52,495 bases of DNA from Planctomycetota bacterium (GCA_029259725.1 JAJDER010000127.1:1-52495), one strand, 5' to 3'. Positions 34,316 through 45,590 are shown, counted from the stretch's first letter. Notes: generated by a model from the sequence alone, not told the origin. Translations and numbers: made by a program.

Positions 34316-35998
34316 ATGACAACACGGACCACTGCAGCACTCGGAGTCCTGTTGGCGCTTACCTGGCAGACGTCGGCGCAGTCGGAGCTGGTGTTGCAGG
34401 GGCAGCCGTACTCCGCGGGGAGCATGACCCTGCACCTGATCGCCGAGGACGACATCGGCGAGGCGCCCCTGCTGGCCATCGGTCTGAACCCCTTGAATGA
34501 TCCCATACCAACGGGCAAGGGTCCCTTCTACATCGGCAGTCTGGTGAGCGTGATCGGGCTCCCTCTGATCCCAGCCGGCGGCACGTTGGATGTGCCGTTC
34601 ACGCTGCCGACGGTCACGCCCGGGTTGGAAGGGATCACCTTCGTGTTGCAGGGCTTCATCGGAGGCCTGCTGTCGAATCCTGCGACGGTTCCCTCGGACC
34701 TGCCCTACTTCCTTGCGGCGGACGCACAGGTGATCGCATCGCCGGAGCCGTCGGTCGGCGCGCTCTTCGGCGATCGCGTCACGGCTGGAGACCTGAACGG
34801 GGATGACGCGCAGGACCTGATCGTCGGCGCGTGGTTCGAGGACTATCTCGGCATCCCGATCTCGGGGCGCGCCTACGTCCTGTGGGGCCCGAGCTTCACG
34901 ACCCACACCACTCTCAGTTCTCCGAATCCCGGGATCTTCGCCGGCTTCGGAGGTAGTGTCGTGACGGCGGACCTCGACAAGGACGGGATCGACGATCTGA
35001 TCGTCGGCGAGCTCGTGTCCGATCCGCCAACGCCGCCCGACACCGGAACGCTCTACGTCTACTACGGCGACCCGTCGTTCTCAGCCACGGCTTCGTTCCA
35101 GCTGGAAAGCCCCGAGGAGGGCTTTGATGGGCTCAAGTTTGGCCGCCAGGCTGTCGTGGGTGATTTCAACGGCGACACGTGGATCGACATCGCGGAGAGC
35201 ATGTTTGCCGCGCCCGCCTTGGGTTTTCCGGGCTCCGGCAAGATCGTGGTCTTCTGGGGCCCGTCCTTTGCCTCGTTCGACATCATCACGAGCCCTGACC
35301 CTGGACTGAATGACGCCCTCGGGAATCACCTCACGACGGGCGATCTCAATGGAGACGGCCTCGCCGACATCGTCGCGGGCAGCGGGCTCGATGACGTCGA
35401 CGGGGTCATCAACCAGGGCAGCGTGCACCTCTTCGCAAGCCCGTCGCTGGCGCCCTTGGCCAGCATTCCGAATCCCTATCCAGGCGTGCCGTTCGCGCGC
35501 TTCGGCGACTACGTGCATGCGGCGGACCTGGATGGCGACGGGAAAGCCGAGGTCATCACGCGCGACGATTTCGACCGCGTGTTCGTCTTCTGGTCACCCG
35601 ACTACACGTCGTTCCATGAGATCCGCAAGCCGCCCTCCGTGGACGCCAACCCCGAGGTCGGCTTTTTCGGGTACCTCCTCGCCTCGGCCGACGCCAACGA
35701 CGACGGGCTGCGGGATGTGCTGATCGGCGATCTGACCGAGGGCTCGATGGCCGGTTGCGCAGATGAGGGGACCGGCACGCTGTTCGTTGCGCTCGCCCCG
35801 TATTACTCGACGTTCTACCGCATCACCGATGTGCCCGGCAGTTGCGGTCACGCGTTCGCGGACACAGGTGGAATCGTTGCGGAGCTGGACGGCGATCCAC
35901 AGCCGGAGCTGGTGATTACCGCGTCCTCATCAGATGACGGCGGGATTCAGAACAGCGGGCATGTGACGGTCTTCGGCTACTCGCCCGGCGTCCCATAA
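34316..35998 (+). CDS. Secreted FG-GAP/VCBS repeat protein of lower GC
   Basis: A 560-residue exported protein (signal cleaved after WQTSAQ, about residue 22). An N-terminal ~120-residue module of secreted planctomycetal type follows (MTLHLIAEDD; LLAIGLNPLNDPIPTG; GPFYIGSLVSVIGLPLIPAGG). Then come about seven VCBS repeats, each ending in a calcium-type loop: DLNGDDAQD, DLDKDGIDD, DFNGDTWID, DLNGDGLAD, DLDGDGKAE, DANDDGLRD and ELDGDPQPE. A ribosome site GGAGAG precedes the ATG. Base use is visibly poorer in G/C at third positions than its neighbours, with frequent GAT, TTT and CCG-CCC avoidance, so it may be a recent arrival or weakly constrained. A soluble, matrix or adhesion protein is likely; no catalytic motif is seen. 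Confidence 0.83.
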   Translation: MTTRTTAALGVLLALTWQTSAQSELVLQGQPYSAGSMTLHLIAEDDIGEAPLLAIGLNPLNDPIPTGKGPFYIGSLVSVIGLPLIPAGGTLDVPFTLPTVTPGLEGITFVLQGFIGGLLSNPATVPSDLPYFLAADAQVIASPEPSVGALFGDRVTAGDLNGDDAQDLIVGAWFEDYLGIPISGRAYVLWGPSFTTHTTLSSPNPGIFAGFGGSVVTADLDKDGIDDLIVGELVSDPPTPPDTGTLYVYYGDPSFSATASFQLESPEEGFDGLKFGRQAVVGDFNGDTWIDIAESMFAAPALGFPGSGKIVVFWGPSFASFDIITSPDPGLNDALGNHLTTGDLNGDGLADIVAGSGLDDVDGVINQGSVHLFASPSLAPLASIPNPYPGVPFARFGDYVHAADLDGDGKAEVITRDDFDRVFVFWSPDYTSFHEIRKPPSVDANPEVGFFGYLLASADANDDGLRDVLIGDLTEGSMAGCADEGTGTLFVALAPYYSTFYRITDVPGSCGHAFADTGGIVAELDGDPQPELVITASSSDDGGIQNSGHVTVFGYSPGVP

Positions 35999-36100
35999 CT
36001 GCGCTGTGCGGGCGGGTGGGAGAAGCAGGGCTCACCCTCGTCACGGGGCGTTGATGAGATTCGACTACTCGCCGCGCGCGCGGCGCGGTCCAATGACTCC

Positions 36101-37300
36101 ATGGCCGCCGCCCCCAACACTGCCGCGCCCGCCGCCGACTCGCGCCGCCTGCCCGCCCTCGACTGGATGCGCGGGCTGGTCATGGTGCTCATGGTCATCG
36201 ACCACGCCGGCGACATGTGGGACGCCGACAAGAACCTGACCGACACCTGGTGGCTCTGGGTCCCCGGCAGCACGCTCGACACCGCGCAGTGGTTCTCGCG
36301 CTGGATCACGCACCTGTGCGCGCCGACGTTCGTGTTCCTGGCCGGCACGTCGCTGGCGCTGAGTCTCGAGCGGCGGCTCGCCGCGGGCGCGAACGCCTCG
36401 GCCGCCGATCGGCACATCGCCGTGCGCGGGCTCTTCATCGCCTCGCTCGACCTGCTCTGGGTGTCGGTCTGGTGGTGCCTGCATGGATCCCTGAACGGGC
36501 CGCTGCTCCAGGTGCTCTACGCCATCGGCCTGTCGATGGTCGCGATGGTGTTGCTGCGCCGTCTGCCCACGCGCCTGCTGCTCGCCGTCGGCCTGGCGCT
36601 GGTGATCGGCTCCGAACTGTTCGTGGACTTCGGCAACATCTTCGATCGCGGCGGGATGTTCTGGCTCCAGGCCGCGCTGGTGAACACCGGCCTGTGGGGC
36701 TTCCCATCGCTCAGCGCTCCCGACTGGGGCTTCTACATCTTCTACCCGCTGCTGCCCTGGCTCGGGATCATGATCGTGGGCTGGGTCTTCGGCCGCTGGC
36801 TGCTGCAGCACGGGAACCGCGGTTCGGCCGCGCCCGAACGTCTGCTGCTCGGCTGCGGCCTGGGCGCGCTCCTGCTGTTCGTCGCCGTGCGCTACCCGAC
36901 CAGCGGCTACGGCGACATGCAGCTCTTCCGCGCCGACGACTCGCTGATCCAGTGGCTGCACGTGAACAAGTACCCGCCCAGCGTGACCTTCGCGGCGCTG
37001 GAGCTGGGGATCATGGCGCTCTTGCTGTCGCTCTTCTTCTTCGTGCAGCGGCGGAAGTGGGCGCGCGGGCGCGGCATCGCCCAGGCGGGGCCCCTGCTCG
37101 TCTTCGGCCAGACGGCGCTGTTCTTCTACCTCGTGCACATCCCGGTCCTGGCCCTGCCGCAGATGCTGGTCGGCGAACGCCACGGCATCGGCGCGCGCTA
37201 TGCGTCGACGCTGCTGACCCTGATCGTGCTCTACCCGGCCTGCCTCTGGTATCGCAGCGTGAAGCAGCGCAAGGCGGCCAGCCTGCTGCGCTTCCTCTGA
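36101..37300 (+). CDS. DUF1624 / heparan-alpha-glucosaminide N-acetyltransferase-like membrane protein
   Basis: A 399-residue protein with about ten to eleven helices. It begins (after 20 residues) RLPALDWMRGLVMVLMVIDHAGDMWDA, the signature start of DUF1624/HGSNAT-catalytic relatives, followed by WITHLCAPTFVFLAGTSLALSLERRL. Later are VLYAIGLSMVAMVLLRRL and LVFGQTALFFYLVHIPVLALPQML. Relatives move acetyl groups across a membrane to glycans, so it may modify surface sugars like the MBOAT gene further upstream. No ribosome site precedes the ATG. Confidence 0.87.
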   Translation: MAAAPNTAAPAADSRRLPALDWMRGLVMVLMVIDHAGDMWDADKNLTDTWWLWVPGSTLDTAQWFSRWITHLCAPTFVFLAGTSLALSLERRLAAGANASAADRHIAVRGLFIASLDLLWVSVWWCLHGSLNGPLLQVLYAIGLSMVAMVLLRRLPTRLLLAVGLALVIGSELFVDFGNIFDRGGMFWLQAALVNTGLWGFPSLSAPDWGFYIFYPLLPWLGIMIVGWVFGRWLLQHGNRGSAAPERLLLGCGLGALLLFVAVRYPTSGYGDMQLFRADDSLIQWLHVNKYPPSVTFAALELGIMALLLSLFFFVQRRKWARGRGIAQAGPLLVFGQTALFFYLVHIPVLALPQMLVGERHGIGARYASTLLTLIVLYPACLWYRSVKQRKAASLLRFL

Positions 37301-37512
37301 AGCAGGTCGGGTGCGGCGGCCCGCCGGCCCATGGTCCTGACTTCCAGCGAAACGCCGATGCCCGAGTCGACATCAGCGGGCCCGGTGTCCTGGGATCCTC
37401 CGGCTGGTCCGAGTATCTTGCTCCACGCAACGCGCGGACACCGGCACGCCCCGCGACCACGACCCGCGACCCGCGACCGGACACCACCCGCCCCGTGCAG
37501 GAGCACGACCCC

Positions 37513-38216
37513 ATGACCTCGCTGTCCCACGGCCTCGGTTCCTCCGTCGGCCGCAAGCTGGTGGTCGCGGTCACCGGGCTGGCCCTGCTGGGCTTCGTGC
37601 TCGGGCACATGGTCGGGAACCTGCAGCTGTTCCTCGGGCAGGACGCGCTGAACGGCTACGCCGCGCTGATCAAGTCCAAGCCCGCGCTGCTCTGGGGGGC
37701 GCGCCTGGGCCTGCTCGCCTTCGTCGGCGCCCACGTCGTGCTCGCGCTCGAGCTGGCGGCCGAGAACAAGGCCGCCCGCCCCCACGGGTACGCGGCTCCG
37801 GGCCGCATCCAGTCCACGCCCAACGCCCGCTCGATGACGCTCACCGGCCTGATGATCCTGGCCTTCGTGATCTACCACCTCGCGCACCTGACCTGGGGCG
37901 TGACCCACCCCGCCGACCACGCGCTGGTGCAGACCCTGGCCGACGGCACCACCCGGCCGGACGTGTTCTCCGCCGTCGTGCTCGGCTTCCAGGACCCGCT
38001 CGTCGCCGGCGCCTACCTGGTCGCCATGCTGCTGCTCGGCCTGCACATCGGCCACGGCATCCAGAGCGTCTTCCAGAGCCTCGGCCTGACCACGTCCAGC
38101 TCTCGCGGCACCTTCGCCAAGCTGGGCGCCGGCCTGACCTGGCTGATCGTGATCGGCAACTGCGCCATGCCGGTGGCCGTCCTGGCCGGCGTCATCACCC
38201 TGCCGGAGGGCGTGGC

Positions 38217-38220
<4 letters not shown>
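37513..38220 (+). CDS. sdhC: Succinate dehydrogenase, cytochrome b subunit
   Basis: A 235-residue membrane subunit with five helices, of the Bacillus/Wolinella (type B) form that carries both haems in one chain. It begins [42 protein letters not shown]. Histidines in [31 protein letters not shown] and [13 protein letters not shown] supply the haem ligands and quinone-site residues. As SdhC is present with no SdhD, the complex is CAB type. Its stop overlaps sdhA by 4 bp. TATCTT (37414-37419) may be the -10. Confidence 0.93.
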
Positions 38221-40132
<1,912 letters not shown>

Positions 40133-40136
<4 letters not shown>

Positions 40137-40885
40137 ACATCACCGTGCGCGTCTGGCGTCAGGAAGGCCCCGCGGCGACCGGGCACCTCGAGACCATCGA
40201 GGCCACCGACGTGTCGGCGGACAGTTCGTTCCTGGAGATGCTCGACCTGGTCAACGAGCGCCTGATCAGCGCTGGCCGCGAGCCCATCGCCTTCGACCAC
40301 GACTGTCGCGAGGGCATCTGCGGCATGTGCTCGCTGGTCATCGACGGCGTGCCCCACGGCCCGCGCCGCGCCACGACCACCTGCCAGCTGCACATGCGCA
40401 GCTTCACCGACGGCGCGACGATCACCATCGAACCGTTCCGGGCCAAGGCCTTCGGGGTGCTGCGCGACCTGGTCGTGGACCGCTCGGGCTTCGACCGCAT
40501 CATCCAGGCCGGCGGCTACGCCAGCGTGAACACCGGCGGCGCGCCCGACGCCAACGCCATCCCGATCGGCAAGGGCGAGGCCGACCTGGCCATGGACGCG
40601 GCGGCCTGCATCGGCTGCGGGGCGTGCGTGGCCGCCTGTCCGAACGCCTCGGCCATGCTGTTCACCGCGGCCAAGGTGGCCCACTACGGCCACCTGCCCC
40701 AGGGTGAGCCCGAGCGCGACCGCCGCGTCACGCGCATGGTCGAGACCATGGATGCCGAGGGCTTCGGCAACTGCCGCAACTACTACGAATGCGAGGCCGC
40801 CTGCCCGAAGGAGATCCCGGTGGACTTCATCGCCGAGCTGAACCGGGACTTCCGGCGCGCGACCGTGCAGGGCGGAAGCCGCTAG
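40133..40885 (+). CDS. sdhB: Succinate dehydrogenase, iron-sulfur subunit
   Basis: A 250-residue iron-sulfur protein with GTG start, overlapping the sdhA TGA (GTGA). The [2Fe-2S] cysteines are in [16 protein letters not shown] and TTTCQLHM. The C-terminal part binds [4Fe-4S] and [3Fe-4S] clusters through [12 protein letters not shown] and [24 protein letters not shown]. It passes electrons from SdhA to the haems and quinone of SdhC. Last gene of the unit; 52 bp follow to the next start. Confidence 0.96.
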
Positions 40886-40889
40886 CGAG

Positions 40890-40895
40890 TACACT
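40890..40895 (+). promoter_or_regulatory. Candidate -10 hexamer of FG-GAP gene
   Basis: TACACT, identical to the -10 of the small lipoprotein promoter (25189-25194, minus), 42 bp before GTG 40938. It lies only 6 bp before an in-frame TTG at 40902, which argues that the true start is 40938. No -35 match at 17 bp. Confidence 0.35.
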
Positions 40896-40937
40896 CGGGC
40901 CTTGGCCCCACCCACGCCTCGTCCGCCGCGACGGGTT

Positions 40938-42482
40938 GTGCGCCGTGCGCCGCTCGTCCTGATCGTTTCGCTCGCCGTGCTCGTGTCGGCGCTCCTGGCG
41001 CCGTCCCCGCGTGCCCAATGCGAGACCGTCGCCCTGGTCCCCTTCGACAGCGGCAGCTACGCGTACGCCGTGGACGTCGCCGACGGGCGCGCGCTCATCG
41101 GGGACCACGAGCTCTTCGACGGCCTCGTCCACGTCTACGACCACGCGTCCTTCGGGTGGAGCTACACGACGACGCTGGCGAGCAGCGACCCGGACCCGTT
41201 CACGTTCGGCTTCGCCCTGGCTGTCGGCCCTGACGCGCTGTTCGTCGGCGCGCCCAACGAGGACGGCGGTCACGGACGCGTGCACGTGTTCGAGGCGTAC
41301 GGCCCCGCCTGGATCGAGACGACCACGCTCGACCTGCAGACCGAGGCCAAGTCGGCGTTGGGTGGGCGGCTCTCGGCCGACGGATCCCTCGCGGCCGCCG
41401 CGGCGGTGGGCGACTCGATCTCCGGCAGCCTGAGCGGAGCCGTCCACATCCTGGAACTCGGCCCCGGCGGCTGGACCCTCGGGCCCAAGCTGGTCGCCGA
41501 CGACGCGCACAAGTGGGCGCGCTTCGGCACGGGCCTCGACCTCGACGGCGACACGCTGCTGGTCGGCGCGCCGGGTCAGAAGGTCGCCGGTGAAGTGTCC
41601 GGCGCCGCCTACGTCTTCGAGCGCCAGCCCGACGGCGCGTGGGACCAGGTGCAGACCCTGGTCGCGCCGGTGCCCGCGCCGGGGGCGGCCTTCGGCACCT
41701 CGTTGGCGCTGAGTGGTGACCGCCTGATCGTCGGCGCCTGGCTCGAGAACGCCGTCGCCCCCGGGTCGGGGCAGGTCCACGCCTGGCGCCGGGAGGCCTC
41801 CGGCGACTGGGTTCCCGACGGCACGCTCATGCCGGCCGGAACGGTCAGCGGGGACCGCGTGGGCCGCGACGTGGCCCTCGACGGGGAGGTGGCCCTGGTC
41901 TCGTCGTGGGGGGCAGACGGAGGTGAGGGCCGGGTGACGGTGTTCCGGCTGCAGGGCGGAGCGTGGACCGAGGGCCCGACCCTGGTCTCGGGGCACCCGG
42001 CGCTCTCCCAGGGCTTCGGCTGGGACGTGGCGCTGTCCGGGGACCTGGCCGTCATCGGAGCGAACATCGAGACCAGCTCCGTCCCCGGCGCCGCCTTCCT
42101 CTGGGGCGGGCTGGCCGGCTGGGCCGACCTCGGCGGTGGGTTCGCGACGGCCCCGGACCCGATTCCCGATCTGCGCCTGACCGGGTCTCTGTGCCCCGGT
42201 CAGGGCCTGACCGTGACCCTGGCCCAGGCGCCCCCCCTGGCGCTCACCAGCCTGATCCTGGGCTTCTCGGTCCTGGGTCAGCCGTTCGCCGGCGGCACCC
42301 TGGTGCCGACCCCCGACGTCCTGCTCGGCCTGCTCACCGACTCGCTCGGCGAGGCGACCCTCGCCACCGCCTGGCCCGGCGGCCTGCCGCTCGGGAGCGA
42401 GGTCGTGGTGCAGGCCTGGGTCTGGCCCTCCGGCGGGGAGGGTTTCAGCGCCAGTGCCGGCCACCGCGCCGTCGTGCCCTGA
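40938..42482 (+). CDS. Secreted FG-GAP (integrin-alpha-type) propeller protein
   Basis: A 514-residue exported protein (signal VLIVSLAVLVSALLAPSPRAQ). It has beta-propeller blades of integrin alpha type, each with an FG and GAP pair: FGFALAVGPDALFVGAPNEDGGHGRVHVFE, FGTGLDLDGDTLLVGAPGQKVAG, FGTSLALSGDRLIVGAWLEN, FGWDVALSGDLAVIGAN. The C-terminal ~95 residues are a secreted module (LCPGQGLTVTLAQAPP; FAGGTLVPTPDVLLGLLTDSLGEATLA; FSASAGHRAVVP) shared with other planctomycetal exported proteins. GTG 40938 is preferred to in-frame TTG 40902. A matrix, adhesion or sorting role is inferred. It is not part of the sdh unit. Confidence 0.8.
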   Translation: MRRAPLVLIVSLAVLVSALLAPSPRAQCETVALVPFDSGSYAYAVDVADGRALIGDHELFDGLVHVYDHASFGWSYTTTLASSDPDPFTFGFALAVGPDALFVGAPNEDGGHGRVHVFEAYGPAWIETTTLDLQTEAKSALGGRLSADGSLAAAAAVGDSISGSLSGAVHILELGPGGWTLGPKLVADDAHKWARFGTGLDLDGDTLLVGAPGQKVAGEVSGAAYVFERQPDGAWDQVQTLVAPVPAPGAAFGTSLALSGDRLIVGAWLENAVAPGSGQVHAWRREASGDWVPDGTLMPAGTVSGDRVGRDVALDGEVALVSSWGADGGEGRVTVFRLQGGAWTEGPTLVSGHPALSQGFGWDVALSGDLAVIGANIETSSVPGAAFLWGGLAGWADLGGGFATAPDPIPDLRLTGSLCPGQGLTVTLAQAPPLALTSLILGFSVLGQPFAGGTLVPTPDVLLGLLTDSLGEATLATAWPGGLPLGSEVVVQAWVWPSGGEGFSASAGHRAVVP

Positions 42483-42513
42483 CGGCGCGGCGTCACTGCG
42501 CCCGGCCCTCGGG

Positions 42514-42519
42514 TATGCT
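42514..42519 (+). promoter_or_regulatory. Candidate -10 hexamer of bactofilin gene
   Basis: TATGCT in the context GGGTATGCTCGCCG, 79 bp before the start. The same TATGCT with a leading GG occurs upstream of the 50352 gene. Confidence 0.3.
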
Positions 42520-42598
42520 CGCCGCCCGGTTGTGGGAGGGGCCGCCGTGCGCCCTCCGCTGGCCGTCCAGACCCCGTGCCCGCCACCAGGAGAGACCC

Positions 42599-43027
42599 AT
42601 GGCCGACGCACCCAAGGAAAACATCACCACCATCGCCAAGGACGCGAAGTTCAGCGGAGAGATGGTCTTCCAGAACACCGTCCGCGTCCTCGGGACCTTC
42701 GAGGGCACGATCAAGGGCAGTGGCGAGCTGCAGGTCGCCGCCAACGCGAAGGCGAAGGCCAACATCGAGGTCAACTCGGTGATCGTCGACGGCACCGTCG
42801 AGGGCAACGTGTTCGCCAAGGACAAGCTCCAGCTCAACGCCACGAGCGTGGTCAACGGTGACGTCACCGCCGGCAAGATGATCGTCGCCGAGGGTGCGGT
42901 GCTGTTCGGCCAGTGCAACGTCGGCGCCGACGTGGTCAAGGCCGGCCCCGGCGGTCTGGACAAGGGCCAGCCCGCGAAGGTGCCTCAGCAGCAGCAGCAG
43001 CCCCAGCAACAGTCGGCCCACAAGTAG
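42599..43027 (+). CDS. Bactofilin (polymer-forming cytoskeletal protein)
   Basis: A 142-residue bactofilin. The right-handed beta-helix core (residues ~10-115) shows the family's repeated hydrophobic pattern: FSGEMVFQNTVRVLGTFEGTIKGSGELQVAANAKAKANIEVNSVIVDGTVEGNVFAKDKLQLNATSVVNGDVTAGKMIVAEGAVLFGQCNV (given as the repeats, in short: FEGTIKGSG, VNSVIVDGTVEGNV, LNATSVVNGDV). A Gln-rich, disordered tail follows (PQQQQQPQQQ). AGGAGAG is six bases before the ATG. Bactofilins form filaments that guide envelope shape. The next gene codes a variant with a zinc ribbon. Confidence 0.92.
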   Translation: MADAPKENITTIAKDAKFSGEMVFQNTVRVLGTFEGTIKGSGELQVAANAKAKANIEVNSVIVDGTVEGNVFAKDKLQLNATSVVNGDVTAGKMIVAEGAVLFGQCNVGADVVKAGPGGLDKGQPAKVPQQQQQPQQQSAHK

Positions 43028-43064
43028 ACCGCGGCTGCGAGAGGGGGACCCGGTCGTCGTGACG

Positions 43065-43084
43065 GGCGAGCCTTGGGGCTCGCC
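43065..43084 (+). terminator. Hairpin between the two bactofilin genes
   Basis: A perfect 8-bp inverted repeat GGCGAGCC / GGCTCGCC with a TTGG loop, 37 bp after the first bactofilin and 41 bp before the second. It is not followed by a T run, so it may act as a partial terminator or RNA-stabilising structure that lowers expression of the second gene. Confidence 0.4.
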
Positions 43085-43125
43085 GGGCGTTCGGGTCCGC
43101 ATCCCTCTGCCCCGCACCCGTCCCG

Positions 43126-43557
43126 ATGGCCCGTCGCGGCGCGCGCATCGTCTCCTGCTACCACTGCGGCCACCGGTTCGAGGTGAGCGGCAAGGCCGAG
43201 TCCACGTCCTGCGAGAAGTGCAATCAGCGCGTGATCGTCGGCGACATCGTGGTCAAGGCGCTGATGCCGGTGAAGAGCGTCGAGACCTGCGGCAAGCTGG
43301 TGGTGCAGCGCAAGGGCAGCGTGATCGCGGAGCGGGCGTTCGCCGGAGACGGCGTCGAGGTCCAGGGCAGCATCGACGCCCACGTGGTCAGCGGCGGCCC
43401 CGTGATCATCGGCCGCTACGCGCGCTGGAGGGGCGATTGCGAAGCCCCGACGCTCGAGGTGGCGGGCGGGGCGCGGATCGCGAGCGGCCGTTTCGCGGTG
43501 CCGGCGCCCTGCACCGGTCCGGCTGAGGCCGCGGAAACTGCGGGCAGCGCTCCCTGA
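43126..43557 (+). CDS. Bactofilin-like protein with N-terminal zinc ribbon
   Basis: A 143-residue protein with two parts. Residues ~8-35 form a zinc ribbon (CYHCGHRFEV then CEKCNQRVIVGD). Residues ~40-115 are a bactofilin-type beta-helix (VKSVETCGKLVVQRKGSVIAERAFAGDGVEVQGSIDAHVVSGGPVIIG), though shorter than its neighbour. The last ~25 residues are a disordered Ala/Gly/Pro tail. It is 98 bp after the first bactofilin. Binding to a partner through the ribbon is inferred; co-polymerisation with the first bactofilin is plausible. Confidence 0.82.
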   Translation: MARRGARIVSCYHCGHRFEVSGKAESTSCEKCNQRVIVGDIVVKALMPVKSVETCGKLVVQRKGSVIAERAFAGDGVEVQGSIDAHVVSGGPVIIGRYARWRGDCEAPTLEVAGGARIASGRFAVPAPCTGPAEAAETAGSAP

Positions 43558-43746
43558 CCGGGTCGGGGATCGGCCCGAAAGGCGCTGCTGAGACCCGGAA
43601 TCACGGAACTGGGACAGATTCCCCAGGACCGTTCCACTCCCGGTCTCGCATGAGGTGTCATAGAATCGACACAGCGACCGGCGGTCCCCCCGAACTGCCG
43701 CCGGGCCTCGCGCCCTCCCCCGACACTCCCGATCCCCGGAGTCCCC

Positions 43747-45504
43747 ATGTTCCCAGCCCTCGTGGCGGGATTGCGCCCGGCGTCCATCCTCGCGGTGGTG
43801 CTGTGCGGCTCTCCCCTGGTCGGGGCGCAGCAGGTCTCCGGACCCGCAGCGCCGCCCGCCCCGGTCGCCGATCTGGCCCACTATCAGCTGTCCGAGGCGA
43901 CGCTGCAGGCGCTCGCTCTTCCCGACGCTCCCGACGCCCCCTTCAGCTTCGGCCTGCGCGTCGGTGAAGAGTGGCTCGTGGTGCACCTGGCGCGGGTCTC
44001 GGTGCGCTCGGACAAGTTCCAGCTGCTGGTCCAGCAGGCCGACGGAGCGATCGTCCCGGTCGAGCCCGCCGCGCCCGCCACCGTGCGGGGCGGCGTGGAA
44101 GGACGGCCCGGCAGCGTCGTCGCCGGTTCGCTCATCGACGGCAGGCTCGAAGCCCTGGTCCGCCTCGGGGACGAGCTGCCGCTCATCGGTGTCCAGCCCT
44201 CGACGGGTGGCGCGCGCGGTGACCACGTGGTCTACGACGCCTCGGCCGCCATCGACGTCGGCGGCGTGTGCGGCACGCCCGACCTGCCCGGGGGCTTCAC
44301 GCCTCCCGCGGGAGCGGCCCCGGACGGCGGCCCGGTGGTGCCCGCCGACATCTGCGAGATCGCCTGCGACGCCGACGTGGAGTTCTACAACCAGAACAGC
44401 AGCTCCGTGAGCGCCACGCAGCTCGACATCGAGAACATCATCAACGGTGTCGAGGCCATCTACGAGTCCGAAGTGGCGATCCTCTACGAGATCACCACGA
44501 TCCTCGTGCGCAGCGCGGAACCCGATCCCTACGGCGCGTTCGGCGGGAGCGCCATGCTGAGCGAGTTCACCAACACCTGGAACAGCGACCACGCCGACAT
44601 CGACCGGGACGTGGCCCACTTCTTCACGGGCAAGAACATCACCGGATCGACCATCGGGATCGCGCAGCTCGGCGTGATCTGCGCCTTGAGCCAGGCCTAC
44701 GGGCTGTCGCAGTCGAAGTACACCAACAACTTCACCAACCGCGTCGGTCTCACGGCCCACGAGCTGGGCCACAACTGGAACGCCCAGCACTGCGACGGCC
44801 AGGGTGATTGCCGGATCATGTGCAGCTGCCTCGGCTGTTGCGGACCGGTCACCACCTTCGGCAACTCGGCCGAGAGCAGCATCACCACCAAGGCGGCCCA
44901 GGCGAACTGCCTCGACAGCACCGTCCCGCCCCCGGTGCCGAGCCTGACCTCGCTCTCCCCGCTGAACGTGAAGCTGCTCAGCACGGGCACGGTGACGATC
45001 AACGGGTCCTTCGAGGACGTCACGCAGCTCACCATCGGCAGCACGGTCCTGTTGCCGGGGCAGTTCTCACAGATCGGGGATGCCCTGATCCACGTGGCGC
45101 CCCCCACGCCCAGCGCCCTGGGCCCGGTGCCGGTCACGATCAGCAACGAGGCGGGCACGAGCAACGCCCTCACCCTGACCTACGTGGGCAGCAACCCGCC
45201 CGTCGTGTTCACGCCCCTGGTCGCCTTCCCGGGCGACGACATCACCTGGAACATGGCGGCCGAGCCCGGTCAGACCGTCACGCTGTTCATCGCCCTCAGC
45301 CCACAGACCTTCCCCTACCAGGGCTTCAACGTCCTGGTGAACCTCGTGATCCTGTGGAGCGGAAGCGTCGACAGCCTCGGCCTCGTGGACCTGTCCGCGC
45401 CGGTCCCGGCCACGGCCTCGGGCCTGACGATCTACACCCAGATCGCGTCGACCGATCCCTCGCTCGTGGGCATCAGCTCGTCGGTGCTCACGCTCGTTCC
45501 CTGA
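43747..45504 (+). CDS. Secreted M12-like zinc metallopeptidase with TIG domain (paralog 1)
   Basis: A 585-residue exported protein (signal ending VGAQQ, about residue 28). Residues ~45-185 are a propeptide-like domain (VHLARVSVRSDKFQLLVQQADGA; GRPGSVVAGSLIDGRLEALVRLG). Residues ~210-390 are the peptidase, with HELGHNWNAQHC at 338-349 (zinc ligands H338, H342, H348; Glu339) and the Met-turn IMCSCLG. An IPT/TIG domain (LTSLSPLNVKLLSTGTVTINGSF) and a ~100-residue C-terminal strand-rich module follow. GGAG is present before the ATG. Peptidase loop reads HExxHxxNxxH, with Asn where most metzincins have Gly. A TAGAAT at 43661-43666 may be the -10. Its paralog follows 86 bp later. Confidence 0.87.
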   Translation: MFPALVAGLRPASILAVVLCGSPLVGAQQVSGPAAPPAPVADLAHYQLSEATLQALALPDAPDAPFSFGLRVGEEWLVVHLARVSVRSDKFQLLVQQADGAIVPVEPAAPATVRGGVEGRPGSVVAGSLIDGRLEALVRLGDELPLIGVQPSTGGARGDHVVYDASAAIDVGGVCGTPDLPGGFTPPAGAAPDGGPVVPADICEIACDADVEFYNQNSSSVSATQLDIENIINGVEAIYESEVAILYEITTILVRSAEPDPYGAFGGSAMLSEFTNTWNSDHADIDRDVAHFFTGKNITGSTIGIAQLGVICALSQAYGLSQSKYTNNFTNRVGLTAHELGHNWNAQHCDGQGDCRIMCSCLGCCGPVTTFGNSAESSITTKAAQANCLDSTVPPPVPSLTSLSPLNVKLLSTGTVTINGSFEDVTQLTIGSTVLLPGQFSQIGDALIHVAPPTPSALGPVPVTISNEAGTSNALTLTYVGSNPPVVFTPLVAFPGDDITWNMAAEPGQTVTLFIALSPQTFPYQGFNVLVNLVILWSGSVDSLGLVDLSAPVPATASGLTIYTQIASTDPSLVGISSSVLTLVP

Positions 45505-45590
45505 CTCTCCCAGTCTTTTCCTGTCGTCCGGGTGTCCCCGCGCCCGATCTCTCCACGGCATCTCCTTTCCTCCAGGACCTGGAGTCCTTC

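Noticed and set aside
37301-37512. Short genes in the 212-bp gap before sdhC
   Set aside because: Small frames here lack ribosome sites and family features. The gap only shows a TATCTT -10-like site at 37414-37419.
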